Assembly (NCBI GenBank): GCA_022843585.1
Contig: JALHNJ010000001.1
Location: 434,001 to 498,000 of the forward strand
Reading direction: 5' to 3'
DNA from: Chitinophagaceae bacterium
Lineage (GTDB): Bacteria; Bacteroidota; Bacteroidia; Chitinophagales; Chitinophagaceae
DNA length: 64,000 nt
Both the position numbers and the translations under genes were made by a program. The notes under the pieces are model-generated. The model did not search any database, was not told where the DNA came from, and saw only the letters and a program-made list of their open reading frames with translations. This document shows positions 52,076 to 60,672 of this stretch, one piece after another (position 1 is the first letter of the stretch; each line of letters begins with the position of its first letter).

Positions 52076-52381
52076 TCAATGCACAACTTCCATTACAGAA
52101 CGAAAGGCTATCACTTTTTGTCCCCATTTATCAGCACTCTTCTTTCTCATATCATCAGAAAAATGTTGAATGTACCTGTTGTACAATGCTTTACTTTCTG
52201 CATGATATTGTACAGCAAAAGTGGGTCCGTCAGTTTCATCAACTTCCAATAAGCGGAGAATTTTAGCTGTTGTAAAACATCCTGTTTGTATGATGTCGGG
52301 AATATGTTCTTCTTTCAACCAGTTAACATAATCAGAAGCGATTACGGTTTCGGTTTTTACAGTAACATTATAAATGATCAT
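52076..52381 (-). CDS. DUF4286 family protein
   Basis: A 101-residue protein of the DUF4286 family, a small ferredoxin-like alpha-beta fold: MIIYNVTVKTETVIASDYVN, WLKEEHIPDIIQTGCFTTAK, FAVQYHAESKALYNRYIQHF. Function unknown; the family is frequent in Bacteroidota. It starts 6 bases after the stop of the exonuclease III gene and is certainly co-transcribed. Confidence 0.82.
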   Translation of the reverse strand: MIIYNVTVKTETVIASDYVNWLKEEHIPDIIQTGCFTTAKILRLLEVDETDGPTFAVQYHAESKALYNRYIQHFSDDMRKKSADKWGQKVIAFRSVMEVVH

Positions 52382-52387
52382 AAGGGC

Positions 52388-53155
52388 TTAAATTTTAATG
52401 TCAAGGTAAATTGGGCAATGATCGCTATGTTTTATGTCCGGAAAAATCTCTGCATCCTTTAAATTCTTTTTCAACGGAGCAGTTACTGTAATATAATCAA
52501 TCCGCCATCCTTTGTTTTGTGCTCTAACTGTAGGGAAACGCTGGCTCCACCAGCTATAACGATGCGGCTCTTTATGAAACTCACGGAAAGTATCTATCCA
52601 GTCGTTCTCTAAAAACTTAGTCATCCATTCTCTTTCTTCAGGCAAAAAGCCGGAAGATTTTTTATTTCCCTTTGGATCATGAATATCAATCTCTGTATGG
52701 GCAATATTGTAATCGCCGCATAAAATCAGTTTCGGAATTTTCTTTCTTAGCTTATTCAGGTAAAGATGAAACTCATCTAACCAGGCGTATTTAAATGTTT
52801 GTCGCAGATCGCCGCTGGTGCCGCTGGGAAAATAAGCATTGATCAACCTCACATCTCCAAAGTCAAGCTGAATAATCCTCCCTTCATCATCACTCAATTT
52901 ATTACCGGTACCATATTCAACTTTATCGGGTTTTATTTTGGTGAATACTGCAACGCCGCTATAGCCTTTCTTCTGTGCACTATACCAATAGTGATGAAAG
53001 CCCAATTCTTCCAAAGCCTTTACATCCACATCACCTTGTGTAGCTTTTGTTTCCTGTAGGCAAATAACATCGGCAGGGTTTGTTTTCAGCCAACCAGTAA
53101 AATCTTTTTTAATGGCGGCTCTTATTCCATTTACGTTGTATGAAATTATTCTCAT
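52388..53155 (-). CDS. xth: Exodeoxyribonuclease III
   Basis: A 255-residue member of the exonuclease III/AP endonuclease family, which cuts at abasic sites in DNA repair. The catalytic segments are visible: MRIISYNVNGIRAA, ICLQETKA (metal-ligand Glu), GDYNIAHTEIDIH, RIDYITVT and HSDHCPIYLDI (catalytic His). Length is standard. The DUF4286 gene follows by 6 bases. Confidence 0.95.
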   Translation of the reverse strand: MRIISYNVNGIRAAIKKDFTGWLKTNPADVICLQETKATQGDVDVKALEELGFHHYWYSAQKKGYSGVAVFTKIKPDKVEYGTGNKLSDDEGRIIQLDFGDVRLINAYFPSGTSGDLRQTFKYAWLDEFHLYLNKLRKKIPKLILCGDYNIAHTEIDIHDPKGNKKSSGFLPEEREWMTKFLENDWIDTFREFHKEPHRYSWWSQRFPTVRAQNKGWRIDYITVTAPLKKNLKDAEIFPDIKHSDHCPIYLDIKI

Positions 53156-53255
53156 ATTAGTGCTATATTAAAATTTACAGCGAATTATAAATTTATTTGA
53201 ACTCCTTTAAAGGATGGGGGTTATTATTGTTTAATTTGGAAGGCAATTTACAACT

Positions 53256-54002
53256 ATGGAGGCATCAGCAAAGTCAAAAGATAAAAGTTTAATTCCTGCC
53301 AAAGAACATGTATACCTCGATGGACCCAAAAGCCGGGGGTATGAGTTAAGTTTTGCATGGCGGGTGTTCTGGCAGTTTATTAAAGGGTTTCGTCAGCTCC
53401 ACTTTATTGGCCCTTGTATTACGGTATTTGGTTCAGCCAGGTTTAAAGACGATCACCCGTACTATATAAAAGCAAGGGAATTTGGTAAACGCATTGCCGA
53501 ACTTGGCCTTACTACGATGACGGGTGGCGGCCCCGGTATTATGGAAGCAGCTAACCGTGGTGCATTTGAAAATAATGGCAAATCTGTTGGATGCAATATT
53601 CAATTACCGTTTGAGCAACATGAAAACCCCTATGTGCAAAAATCAGTCACTTTTGAACATTTTTTTGTTCGCAAAGTATTGCTGGTAAAATACTCCTATG
53701 CGTTCATCATCATGCCCGGGGGCTTTGGCACCATGGACGAATTGTTTGAAACATTGACATTGGTTCAAACAAAAAGCATTAGTCAGTTCCCGGTTGTACT
53801 TTTTGGGAAAGAATATTATGCACCATTACTGGCTGCCATTGCCGATATGGAAATGCAAGGAACCATATCACCGGGAGATATGAATCTGGTATTGGTAACA
53901 GACAGTGTAGATGAGGCGATGGAACATATCAGAAACTACATCAGCACTAATTATAAAGTAAGACCCCGCAAACGTTATTGGTGGTTGTTTGAAAAGAGAT
54001 AA
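53256..54002 (+). CDS. LOG-family protein (nucleoside 5'-monophosphate phosphoribohydrolase-like)
   Basis: A 248-residue Rossmann-fold protein of the LOG (Lonely Guy)/TIGR00730 family. The two hallmarks are present: GGGPGIMEAANRGAF and MPGGFGTMDELFETLTL (the PGGxGTxxE motif with catalytic Glu). Relatives release ribose phosphate from AMP or cytokinin nucleotides. The N-terminal ~40 residues are an extension. A TTAATTTG at 53231-53238 may be an imperfect -7 box. Confidence 0.9.
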   Translation: MEASAKSKDKSLIPAKEHVYLDGPKSRGYELSFAWRVFWQFIKGFRQLHFIGPCITVFGSARFKDDHPYYIKAREFGKRIAELGLTTMTGGGPGIMEAANRGAFENNGKSVGCNIQLPFEQHENPYVQKSVTFEHFFVRKVLLVKYSYAFIIMPGGFGTMDELFETLTLVQTKSISQFPVVLFGKEYYAPLLAAIADMEMQGTISPGDMNLVLVTDSVDEAMEHIRNYISTNYKVRPRKRYWWLFEKR

Positions 54003-54013
54003 GGCCTCCCTGC

Positions 54014-54028
54014 CCTCCGAAGGAGGGT
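54014..54028. repeat. GC-rich hairpin in the gap after LOG
   Basis: CCCTCC, loop GAA, GGAGGG. No T-run on either side. Such CCCTCCnnnGGAGGG units are common between Bacteroidota genes. The gap 54003-54166 otherwise shows no gene. Confidence 0.5.
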
Positions 54029-54166
54029 CCTTGAACTCGGTTATTGATAATTTTTATTACCCACCATAATGGGGCTTGCTTTGGCTATCGGTTTTCTTAT
54101 GTATTAATCTACGGCTACGTATTCATTTATTATCTTATCAGTATCATTGCAAAATAATCATCTATC

Positions 54167-54424
54167 ATGTCAGGAACTGATATATTAGGCTATGCAGCCG
54201 GAGCCATCACTTCGTTAACTTTTTTGCCTCAGGTTTTAAAAACATGGAAAGAAAAATCTGCGAAAGATGTTTCTTTATTGATGTTTATTATAGCAGCAGT
54301 AAACGAAGTAATGTGGATTGTGTATGGTGCATTGCTGGACAATTGGGTGATCATTCTTACCAATGCGATTGTGCTTGCCATGTCGTTAACAATGATTTTT
54401 TTAAAACTCAGGTACAATAAATAA
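54167..54424 (+). CDS. SemiSWEET sugar transporter
   Basis: An 85-residue protein with three membrane helices, half of a eukaryotic SWEET transporter; it works as a dimer. The PQ-loop motif is in TSLTFLPQVLKTWKEKSAKD, and the second and third helices are LMFIIAAVNEVMWIVYGAL and WVIILTNAIVLAMSLTMIF. SemiSWEETs move mono- or disaccharides down a gradient. Its stop overlaps the next start (TAATG), so translation is coupled to a HAD phosphatase. Confidence 0.93.
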   Translation: MSGTDILGYAAGAITSLTFLPQVLKTWKEKSAKDVSLLMFIIAAVNEVMWIVYGALLDNWVIILTNAIVLAMSLTMIFLKLRYNK

Positions 54425-55038
54425 TGGCAGCTATTAAAACAATAATCTTCGATTTAGGCGGAGTGCTAATTGACTGGAATCCGAAGTATGTCTTTAACAA
54501 TACCTATTTTGAGACAGAAGAAAAAAGAGAGTATTTCTTCAATCATATCTGCACCAGTGATTGGAACGAAGAGCAAGATGCAGGACGTTCAATTGTAGAA
54601 GCTACCGAAGAATTAATACAGCAGTTTCCTGATTGGGAAAAAGCTATCCGTGATTTTTATGGCCGCTGGACGGATATGCTCTACGGACCAATACAAGAAA
54701 CCGTAAATATTTTCCAACAACTAAAAGAATCTGGTAAATATAAAATTTATGCATTGACCAACTGGCAGGTTGGGCTTTTTGATATTGCACTTGTTCGCTA
54801 TAACTTCTTACATTGGTTTGATGGTCGTGTTGTTAGCGGCGAAGAAAAAATGAGAAAGCCCTTTCCTGAATTTTATAACCTATTGCTTAATCGCTATAAT
54901 GTAAAAGTAGAAGAAGCTTTGTTTATTGATGATAATTTGAGGAATGTAAAAGCGGCGGAGGAGTTGGGAATTAAATCTATTCATTTTCAATCTGCGGAGC
55001 AGATGAGTGAGAAACTGAAAGAAGCAGGAATATTCTAA
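54424..55038 (+). CDS. HAD-family phosphatase (YihX-like)
   Basis: A 204-residue HAD hydrolase. Motif I is IIFDLGGVLIDWNP with nucleophile Asp10; motif II Thr in YALTNWQ; the Lys in MRKPFPEFY; motif IV FIDDNLRNV. Like YihX of E. coli, a glucose-1-phosphatase, the position two after the nucleophile is Gly rather than Asp. Its one-base overlap with the SemiSWEET gene suggests a sugar-phosphate substrate whose product could leave or enter through the transporter; this is inference. Confidence 0.88.
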   Translation: MAAIKTIIFDLGGVLIDWNPKYVFNNTYFETEEKREYFFNHICTSDWNEEQDAGRSIVEATEELIQQFPDWEKAIRDFYGRWTDMLYGPIQETVNIFQQLKESGKYKIYALTNWQVGLFDIALVRYNFLHWFDGRVVSGEEKMRKPFPEFYNLLLNRYNVKVEEALFIDDNLRNVKAAEELGIKSIHFQSAEQMSEKLKEAGIF

Positions 55039-55053
55039 ATGTAATGGGAGCAA

Positions 55054-55854
55054 TTAATAATCTAAGATTATGGTATTATCTTTTTGCAGCCGGATAAAAA
55101 TTTTAAGGTATGACCTTACTGCTCTTCCTCCTTGTAGAGAAGGAGTCCAGCTTTTAGGTATTGTTAATATATCCATCATCGCCTGGGAAAATGGAGAATA
55201 ATTCCCTTCAATTAATTCAACTCTTTCCATGCTACTGTCCTTCCCACTAAGGACTGCTGAAAAAATCAGCACTGAATCCTGAATATTGTTTGTTAGAGAA
55301 ATTTTTTTTGCGTTTAAAGCTTGTTCAAGATTCGATTTTAATTTTTTAGTTCCACCAATGTAATCTCTGATTATTTCTACTTTTTCAAAAATTTTTACTT
55401 CTGGGTCAACATCAACGGGAATGGTTACACAAGTATAGCTAAGTTGAAGATTTATAGAATCTGGTGTTACAATCCCTCTTATATCGCAATGGGTATTACA
55501 AATTTTTTTTATCAGTATTGCAATTTCTTTCTCGGGGAATTGAAATGCTCCAAATTTTTTCTCTAATACATAAACATCTCCTTCGAAGTCAAGGTTATAG
55601 GACTCGTAATTTTTCCAATTAGTATAATTTTCATTTTCTTTCGCTTGCCAGATTGTTTTAGGGTAAATAGATAATGAACGGTATTGAGCTTCATTGGTAT
55701 AAAATACAATCTTTTTAATTGAAGGATTAGTTTGAAAATATTTAAGTGACGAAGTGTTGGTAAAAGCAGTGTCGAATTTTACTTCTATTTGAGCGAAAGA
55801 AGGCAAATAAAAAAATCCTAGGCATATAATACAAAATGCAAGTGCTTTATTCAT
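55054..55854 (-). CDS. Hypothetical secreted protein with TonB-C-like end
   Basis: A 266-residue exported protein, signal ending PSFAQ. Most of the chain is not recognised. The last ~75 residues (ALNAKKISLTNNIQDSVLIF, SKDSSMERVELIEG, then SWTPSLQGGRAVRSYLKIFI) follow the pattern of TonB C-terminal domains seen in many secreted Bacteroidota proteins. It is read just after metH on the same strand, 16 bases apart, and convergent with the HAD gene. Confidence 0.6.
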   Translation of the reverse strand: MNKALAFCIICLGFFYLPSFAQIEVKFDTAFTNTSSLKYFQTNPSIKKIVFYTNEAQYRSLSIYPKTIWQAKENENYTNWKNYESYNLDFEGDVYVLEKKFGAFQFPEKEIAILIKKICNTHCDIRGIVTPDSINLQLSYTCVTIPVDVDPEVKIFEKVEIIRDYIGGTKKLKSNLEQALNAKKISLTNNIQDSVLIFSAVLSGKDSSMERVELIEGNYSPFSQAMMDILTIPKSWTPSLQGGRAVRSYLKIFIRLQKDNTIILDY

Positions 55855-55870
55855 TCTCTGAAGTTATAAT

Positions 55871-58582
55871 TTACTCCAACACCGGCCTCAACCATTTCTC
55901 CGCTTCTTCCAAACTCATTCCTTTTCTTTTGGCGTAATTCTCTAACTGGTCTTTACCAATTTTACCCAAGCCAAAATAATGACTTTGTGGATGAGCTATG
56001 TACCAACCACAAACAGAAGCAGGTGGGTTCATTGCCAAACTTTCTGTTAACTCAATGCCGATGTTTTGGGTAACATTCATTAAGTCGAACAGCTTGATCT
56101 TCTCTGTATGGTCAGGACAGGCAGGATAGCCCGGCGCAGGGCGAACACCTTTATATTCTTCTCTTATTAACTCTTCGTTGGTAAGTGTTTCATTTTTTTC
56201 ATAGCCCCAATATTCCTTCCTTGTTTTTTGGTGCAGGCATTCAGCAAAGGCTTCTACAAAACGGTCGGCTAATATTTGTACTAATATTTTATTGTAGTCA
56301 TCATGGTCATCATTGAATCGGTCAATATGTTTTTTGGCACCATGAATAGTAACAGCGAATGAACCCATGTAATCATTACCCAATTCTTTGGGGCAAATAA
56401 AATCAGCTAATGAATAACTTGGCTGTCCCACCGCTTTTTTCAATTGCTGGCGAAGCGATTCTAATTTTACTTCTCCTTTTTCTGTTTGTAAGGTAACCGT
56501 ATCAGCATTGTTGCTGGTGGCCGGCCAGAAACCAATAACACCTTCCGCCCTGAACCAATTCTCTTTTATGATCTGCTCCACCATTTTTTGTGCATCATTG
56601 TAAAGACGGGTAGCTTCTTCTCCAAAAATTTTATCGGATAATACTTGCGGAAAATGACCGGGCATTTCCCAGGCGATGAAGAAAGGACCCCAATCAATAT
56701 ATTTTGCAATAGTGGCCAAGTCAAAATCTTTAATGACTTTGGTGCCTTCTACTGCAGGTTTGGTAGGCGTATAATTTTTCCAGTCGAAATATTCTTTGGT
56801 AATAACAGCTTCTTCATACGAGATCATTGATTTCTTACCCTTATTCAGAAATTGAGTTCTCAATGTTTCGTATTCATCTTGTGTTTTTTTGATCAGGGGT
56901 TGTTTTTCTTTACTGAGTAAAGTGCTTACCGCTGTTACACTTCTGGATGCATCCAGAATGTGCAATACTCCATTATCATATTGCGGTGCGATCTTTACAG
57001 CTGTATGCATTCTTGATGTAGTTGCACCACCGATTAACAACGGCTGCTTCATCCCACGGCGTTTCATTTCATGTGCCACATGCACCATCTCATCTAATGA
57101 CGGAGTGATCAATCCGCTTAATCCGATAATATCTGCTTTTTCTTTTTCAGCCGTATCTAATATTTTATCGGCAGGTACCATTACACCAAGATCGATAATA
57201 TCATAACCATTACAGCCTAATACAACGCCGACAATGTTTTTGCCAATATCATGTACATCACCTTTTACCGTAGCTAATAGAACTTTTGGTGCACCTGCTG
57301 CTTCTTCATTTACCGTTCCGGCTGCTAAGTGAGCTTGTTTTCTATCTTCTTTTTCCTGTTCAATAAAAGGAGTGAGGACGGCTACACTTTTTTTCATTAC
57401 TCTTGCACTCTTTACTACTTGCGGTAAAAACATTTTACCGGCACCAAACAGATCTCCCACGACATTCATTCCATCCATCAACGGGCCTTCAATTACATCT
57501 AGAGGTTTAGGATATTTTTGTCTGGCTTCTTCTGTATCTGCATCAATGTAATCAGTTATACCATTTACCAATGAATGTTTTAATCTTTCTTCAACCGAAG
57601 TTTCTCTCCAGCTTTCATCTTTAATATTCTCTTTGCCTTTTGCTTTTACAGTTTCTGCAAAGGAAATAAGGCTTTCTGTGGCTTCGTTGTTATCATTATT
57701 GCGATTCAGGATTACATCTTCGCACAGTTGTTTCAATTTCGGTTCTATCTCATCGTATACTACCAACTGCCCGGCATTTACAATGCCCATATCCATACCT
57801 GCTTTAATTGCATAATATAGAAATACGCTGTTCATAGCTTCCCGCACATGGTCGTTGCCACGAAATGCAAAAGAAAGATTGCTCACACCACCACTCACTT
57901 TTGTCAATGGCATCAATTGCTTTATTTCTTTGGTAGCTTCTATAAAATCAACGCCGTAGTTGTTATGTTCTTCCATGCCTGTGGCAATGGCGAAAATATT
58001 GGGGTCGAATATGATGTCCTGCGGATCGTAGCCAACTTGTTCGGTTAATATTTTATAAGCCCGGTGACAGATCTCAACTTTTCTTTCTTTTGTATCGGCT
58101 TGTCCTTTTTCGTCAAACGCCATTACAATTACTGAAGCTCCATAGCTCTGGCAAATGATTGCCTGCTCAATGAACTTTGCCTCACCTTCTTTCATGGAGA
58201 TGGAATTCACAATACATTTACCCTGCACACATTTTAAGCCGGCTTCTATGATCTCGAACTTGGAACTATCGATCATGATGGGGATCTTGGCAATATCCGG
58301 CTCACTTTGTACCAGGTTCAGGAAAGTTGTCATGGCGAGTACACCATCCAGCAATGCATCATCCATGTTTACATCTAATACCTGTGCACCGTTTTCCACC
58401 TGCTGACGGGCCACACTTAATGCTTCTTCGTATTTATTTTCTTTGATAAGCCGGGCAAACATTTTAGAACCGGTAACATTGGTACGTTCACCAACGTTCA
58501 CAAAATTTGTTTCCGGACGAATAACGAGTGGCTCTAATCCTGATAACCGTAAGAACGGTTTTATTACAACACTGTCCTGCAT
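55871..58582 (-). CDS. metH: Cobalamin-dependent methionine synthase, C-terminal subunit (folate, B12 and activation domains)
   Basis: A 903-residue protein that lacks the homocysteine-binding module, which is the upstream gene. A pterin-binding domain (about 20-285: [30 protein letters not shown]) is followed by the B12 cap (330-415) and the B12-binding domain (430-560), with cobalt-ligand His444 in [15 protein letters not shown] and SGL/GGATTS. The activation domain that binds SAM is at about 590-890 ([15 protein letters not shown]). The split into two polypeptides is usual in Bacteroidota. The ATG follows directly after the stop of a 32-residue ORF (TAAATG). Confidence 0.95.
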   Translation of the reverse strand: MQDSVVIKPFLRLSGLEPLVIRPETNFVNVGERTNVTGSKMFARLIKENKYEEALSVARQQVENGAQVLDVNMDDALLDGVLAMTTFLNLVQSEPDIAKIPIMIDSSKFEIIEAGLKCVQGKCIVNSISMKEGEAKFIEQAIICQSYGASVIVMAFDEKGQADTKERKVEICHRAYKILTEQVGYDPQDIIFDPNIFAIATGMEEHNNYGVDFIEATKEIKQLMPLTKVSGGVSNLSFAFRGNDHVREAMNSVFLYYAIKAGMDMGIVNAGQLVVYDEIEPKLKQLCEDVILNRNNDNNEATESLISFAETVKAKGKENIKDESWRETSVEERLKHSLVNGITDYIDADTEEARQKYPKPLDVIEGPLMDGMNVVGDLFGAGKMFLPQVVKSARVMKKSVAVLTPFIEQEKEDRKQAHLAAGTVNEEAAGAPKVLLATVKGDVHDIGKNIVGVVLGCNGYDIIDLGVMVPADKILDTAEKEKADIIGLSGLITPSLDEMVHVAHEMKRRGMKQPLLIGGATTSRMHTAVKIAPQYDNGVLHILDASRSVTAVSTLLSKEKQPLIKKTQDEYETLRTQFLNKGKKSMISYEEAVITKEYFDWKNYTPTKPAVEGTKVIKDFDLATIAKYIDWGPFFIAWEMPGHFPQVLSDKIFGEEATRLYNDAQKMVEQIIKENWFRAEGVIGFWPATSNNADTVTLQTEKGEVKLESLRQQLKKAVGQPSYSLADFICPKELGNDYMGSFAVTIHGAKKHIDRFNDDHDDYNKILVQILADRFVEAFAECLHQKTRKEYWGYEKNETLTNEELIREEYKGVRPAPGYPACPDHTEKIKLFDLMNVTQNIGIELTESLAMNPPASVCGWYIAHPQSHYFGLGKIGKDQLENYAKRKGMSLEEAEKWLRPVLE

Positions 58583-58681
58583 TTATGAAGTCTTTTTTAC
58601 AAACAACTTTTTGATCATTGAAAAGTTGTTTACAATGAGAATAAGTAAGGCGACGATGATAAGAATGTTTGCTGTTGTCAT
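58583..58681 (-). CDS. 32-residue membrane micro-ORF between the two metH genes
   Basis: A short ORF that fills the gap exactly. Its ATG overlaps the upstream metH stop as ATGA, and its TAA is followed at once by the ATG of the downstream metH gene. The peptide starts [20 protein letters not shown], a single hydrophobic helix, and ends with a basic tail ([12 protein letters not shown]). The spacing and the charge pattern argue for a translated membrane microprotein, or at least for translational coupling through the gap. Not known to me in metH operons. A chance ORF is possible given its length. Confidence 0.5.
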   Translation of the reverse strand: MTTANILIIVALLILIVNNFSMIKKLFVKKTS

Positions 58682-59679
58682 ACAAGTTCTTTTTGAACAA
58701 CGGGTAGTTGTCTTGGTGCAATATTTTTTACTTCGTCTGCAATATGCTTTATATGATCCGGAGTAGTGCCGCAGCAGCCACCCACAATATTAACCCAACC
58801 TTCTTTAGCCCAATCTTCTAAATAATGAGCTGTATCTGTTGGATGTTCATCATATTCTCCCATGGCATTAGGTAATCCAGCATTAGGATAAGCCGATACA
58901 TAGCAACTTGCTATTTGCGAAAGCTCTTCTATATGCGGACGCATTTCTTTGGCACCTAAGGCACAATTTAAACCGATGCTTAATGGCTTGGCATGCATTA
59001 CGGATGTATAGAATGCTTCTAATGTTTGTCCGCTTAAAGTTCTGCCGGATGCATCGGTGATTGTTCCGCTGATCATAACCGGAAGCGATTCTTTCTGCAC
59101 ATCTCTGAAATATTTTTTGATAGCAAAGATGGCTGCTTTAGCATTTAATGTATCGAAGATGGTTTCGATCAATAACAGATCAACACCACCATCAACCAAA
59201 CCTTTTACCTGTTCGTAATAGGCTTCTACAACTTCATCAAATGTAACTGCACGGAAACCGGGATTGTTTACATCTGGTGAAAGGGATAATGTTTTATTTA
59301 AAGGGCCGATAGCACCAGCAACCCAAGCTTGTTTACCGGTTTGTTTAATTGCTTCTTTTGCACATTTTGCGGCGGCAACATTTAACTCGTAGGCTAATGA
59401 TTGCATTTCATAATCGGCCATGGCAATGGTGGTGCTGCTGAATGTATTGGTCTCAATAATATCTGCACCGGCATCTAAATATTCTTTGTGTATTGCGGTG
59501 ATGATCTGCGGTTGAGTAATATTCAACAGATCGTTATTGCCTTTTACATCGCTATGCCAATCTTTAAAACGTTCGCCACGATAATCTGCTTCGGATAATT
59601 TATACCGCTGTATCATGGTGCCCATGGCACCATCGATGATGAGGATTCTTTTTTCCAACTCTTTTCTTATATCACCCAT
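58678..59679 (-). CDS. metH: Homocysteine S-methyltransferase module of split MetH
   Basis: A 333-residue protein from ATG 59679. It holds the N-terminal homocysteine-binding TIM barrel of Met[33 protein letters not shown], and zinc ligands in GLNCALGA and GGCCGTTP. The frame extends 66 bases upstream, but that part lacks conserved residues and is dropped. With the 903-residue gene downstream it makes a complete MetH. No cobalamin or SAM riboswitch motif was noticed in the 290-base upstream gap. Confidence 0.94.
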   Translation of the reverse strand: MGDIRKELEKRILIIDGAMGTMIQRYKLSEADYRGERFKDWHSDVKGNNDLLNITQPQIITAIHKEYLDAGADIIETNTFSSTTIAMADYEMQSLAYELNVAAAKCAKEAIKQTGKQAWVAGAIGPLNKTLSLSPDVNNPGFRAVTFDEVVEAYYEQVKGLVDGGVDLLLIETIFDTLNAKAAIFAIKKYFRDVQKESLPVMISGTITDASGRTLSGQTLEAFYTSVMHAKPLSIGLNCALGAKEMRPHIEELSQIASCYVSAYPNAGLPNAMGEYDEHPTDTAHYLEDWAKEGWVNIVGGCCGTTPDHIKHIADEVKNIAPRQLPVVQKELV

Positions 59680-59738
59680 AGTTGTATTTTTTCTCTTGCA
59701 ATGACGCAAAGGCGCAAGACAAGAGGATTTTTTGACAG

Positions 59739-59787
59739 TGCTCATCTGTGTTACTACTGCACAAGTGTGCGACGCAAGGGACGATGC
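59739..59787 (-). repeat. Dispersed intergenic repeat, copy A (uninterrupted)
   Basis: On the - strand it reads GCATCGTCCCTTGCG, TCGCACACTT, then ends in TAACACAGATGAGCA. It matches copy C (27642-27710) at both ends and lacks the 20-bp palindrome. It lies in the 290-base gap between metH and recR, which shows no other gene. Confidence 0.75.
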
Positions 59788-59969
59788 TAGTAGTAATGCA
59801 GCTGGCTACATAAATTTTATTCAATGGAACTATAAACGTTGGGAAACCGTATGCGGTGTTCTTAGACGTTTATTAGTTCTTTTTTTAGCAGGCCGAACAA
59901 TAAACAAATCCGCCTGTGAATGTGGGGCAAAGCTACATTATATAGGTTGAATAAGCAAGTCTGTCAGCA

Positions 59970-60590
59970 TCAACGATGGGATACATAACTCTCTACCGGT
60001 AAGCGGTTTTGCAGGCTGCGGGCAAGGGTCATTTCATCGGCATATTCCAGCTCTCCGCCAAAGGCAATGCCTCGGGCAATGGTGGTGATGCGGATGCCCG
60101 TTGGTTGCAGCTTCTTTTGTATGTAATAAATAGTGGTATCTCCTTGTATATTAGGGTTCAATGCAAAGATGAGCTCTTCTGTTTTTTCCTTTTCAATACG
60201 ATGGACAAGAGAATCTATATTGAGTTGATCGGGGCCAATACCATCTAATGGCGAGATAACACCGTTCAATACATGGTAAGTGCCGTTGAATTGTTGGGTG
60301 CTTTCGATGGCGATAACATCACGGATACTTTCAACTACACAAATCACTTCTTGCTTGCGGCTGGAGTTGGAGCAAATAGAACAAATATCTCCATCGGCTA
60401 CATTATAGCAACGCTGGCAAAATTTTATTTCGCTGCGCATACGGGCAATGACTTCGCTGAACTGCCCTACTTCTTTACTGTCTTGTTTTAATAAATGCAA
60501 TACCAAACGTAACGCTGTTTTTTTACCAATACCGGGTAGTTTGGCAAATTCGTTGACGGCGTTTTCCAATAAAGAAGAAGAAAATTGCAT
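59970..60590 (-). CDS. recR: Recombination protein RecR
   Basis: A 206-residue RecR of the RecFOR gap-repair pathway, from ATG 60590. An N-terminal HhH segment (EFAKLPGIGKKTALRLVLHL), a C4 zinc finger (CQRCYNVADGDICSICS) and a Toprim domain (VICVVESIRDVIAIE, GGELEYADEMTLARSL) are in the normal order. A longer frame reaches 60659 but lacks conserved residues. The -7 box TATCTTTG ends four bases before the ATG, so a leaderless transcript is expected. Confidence 0.96.
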   Translation of the reverse strand: MQFSSSLLENAVNEFAKLPGIGKKTALRLVLHLLKQDSKEVGQFSEVIARMRSEIKFCQRCYNVADGDICSICSNSSRKQEVICVVESIRDVIAIESTQQFNGTYHVLNGVISPLDGIGPDQLNIDSLVHRIEKEKTEELIFALNPNIQGDTTIYYIQKKLQPTGIRITTIARGIAFGGELEYADEMTLARSLQNRLPVESYVSHR

Positions 60591-60594
60591 GAAA

Positions 60595-60628
60595 CAAAGA
60601 TAGTCAATGGTGAATAGTGAATGGTCAA
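60595..60628 (-). promoter_or_regulatory. recR promoter with the -7 box four bases from the ATG
   Basis: On the - strand, TTG (60628-60626), 23 bases, TATCTTTG (60602-60595), TTTC, ATG. The same TAnnTTTG-N4-ATG arrangement is seen at 47641-47653. Confidence 0.55.
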
Positions 60629-60672
60629 TAGGATTGCTGAAAGAATGGGATTTATTCACAATTGACTATTCA

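Noticed and set aside
53968-53976. Operator-like GCAAACGTT inside the LOG gene
   Set aside because: Lies in coding sequence of an unrelated gene; taken as chance and used as background for the LacI-site claim.
58583-58681. Frameshift splitting a single metH gene
   Set aside because: Both products have complete domains with natural ends; split metH is normal in this phylum and no homologous residues are lost in the gap.
59732-59950. 72-codon + strand ORF in the metH-recR gap
   Set aside because: It runs through the repeat copy A, has no recognisable protein features and no promoter or ribosome site.
59680-59969. Cobalamin or SAM riboswitch before metH
   Set aside because: No B12-box-like or SAM-I-like conserved core was seen in the gap; a covariance-model search would be needed to exclude a diverged one.
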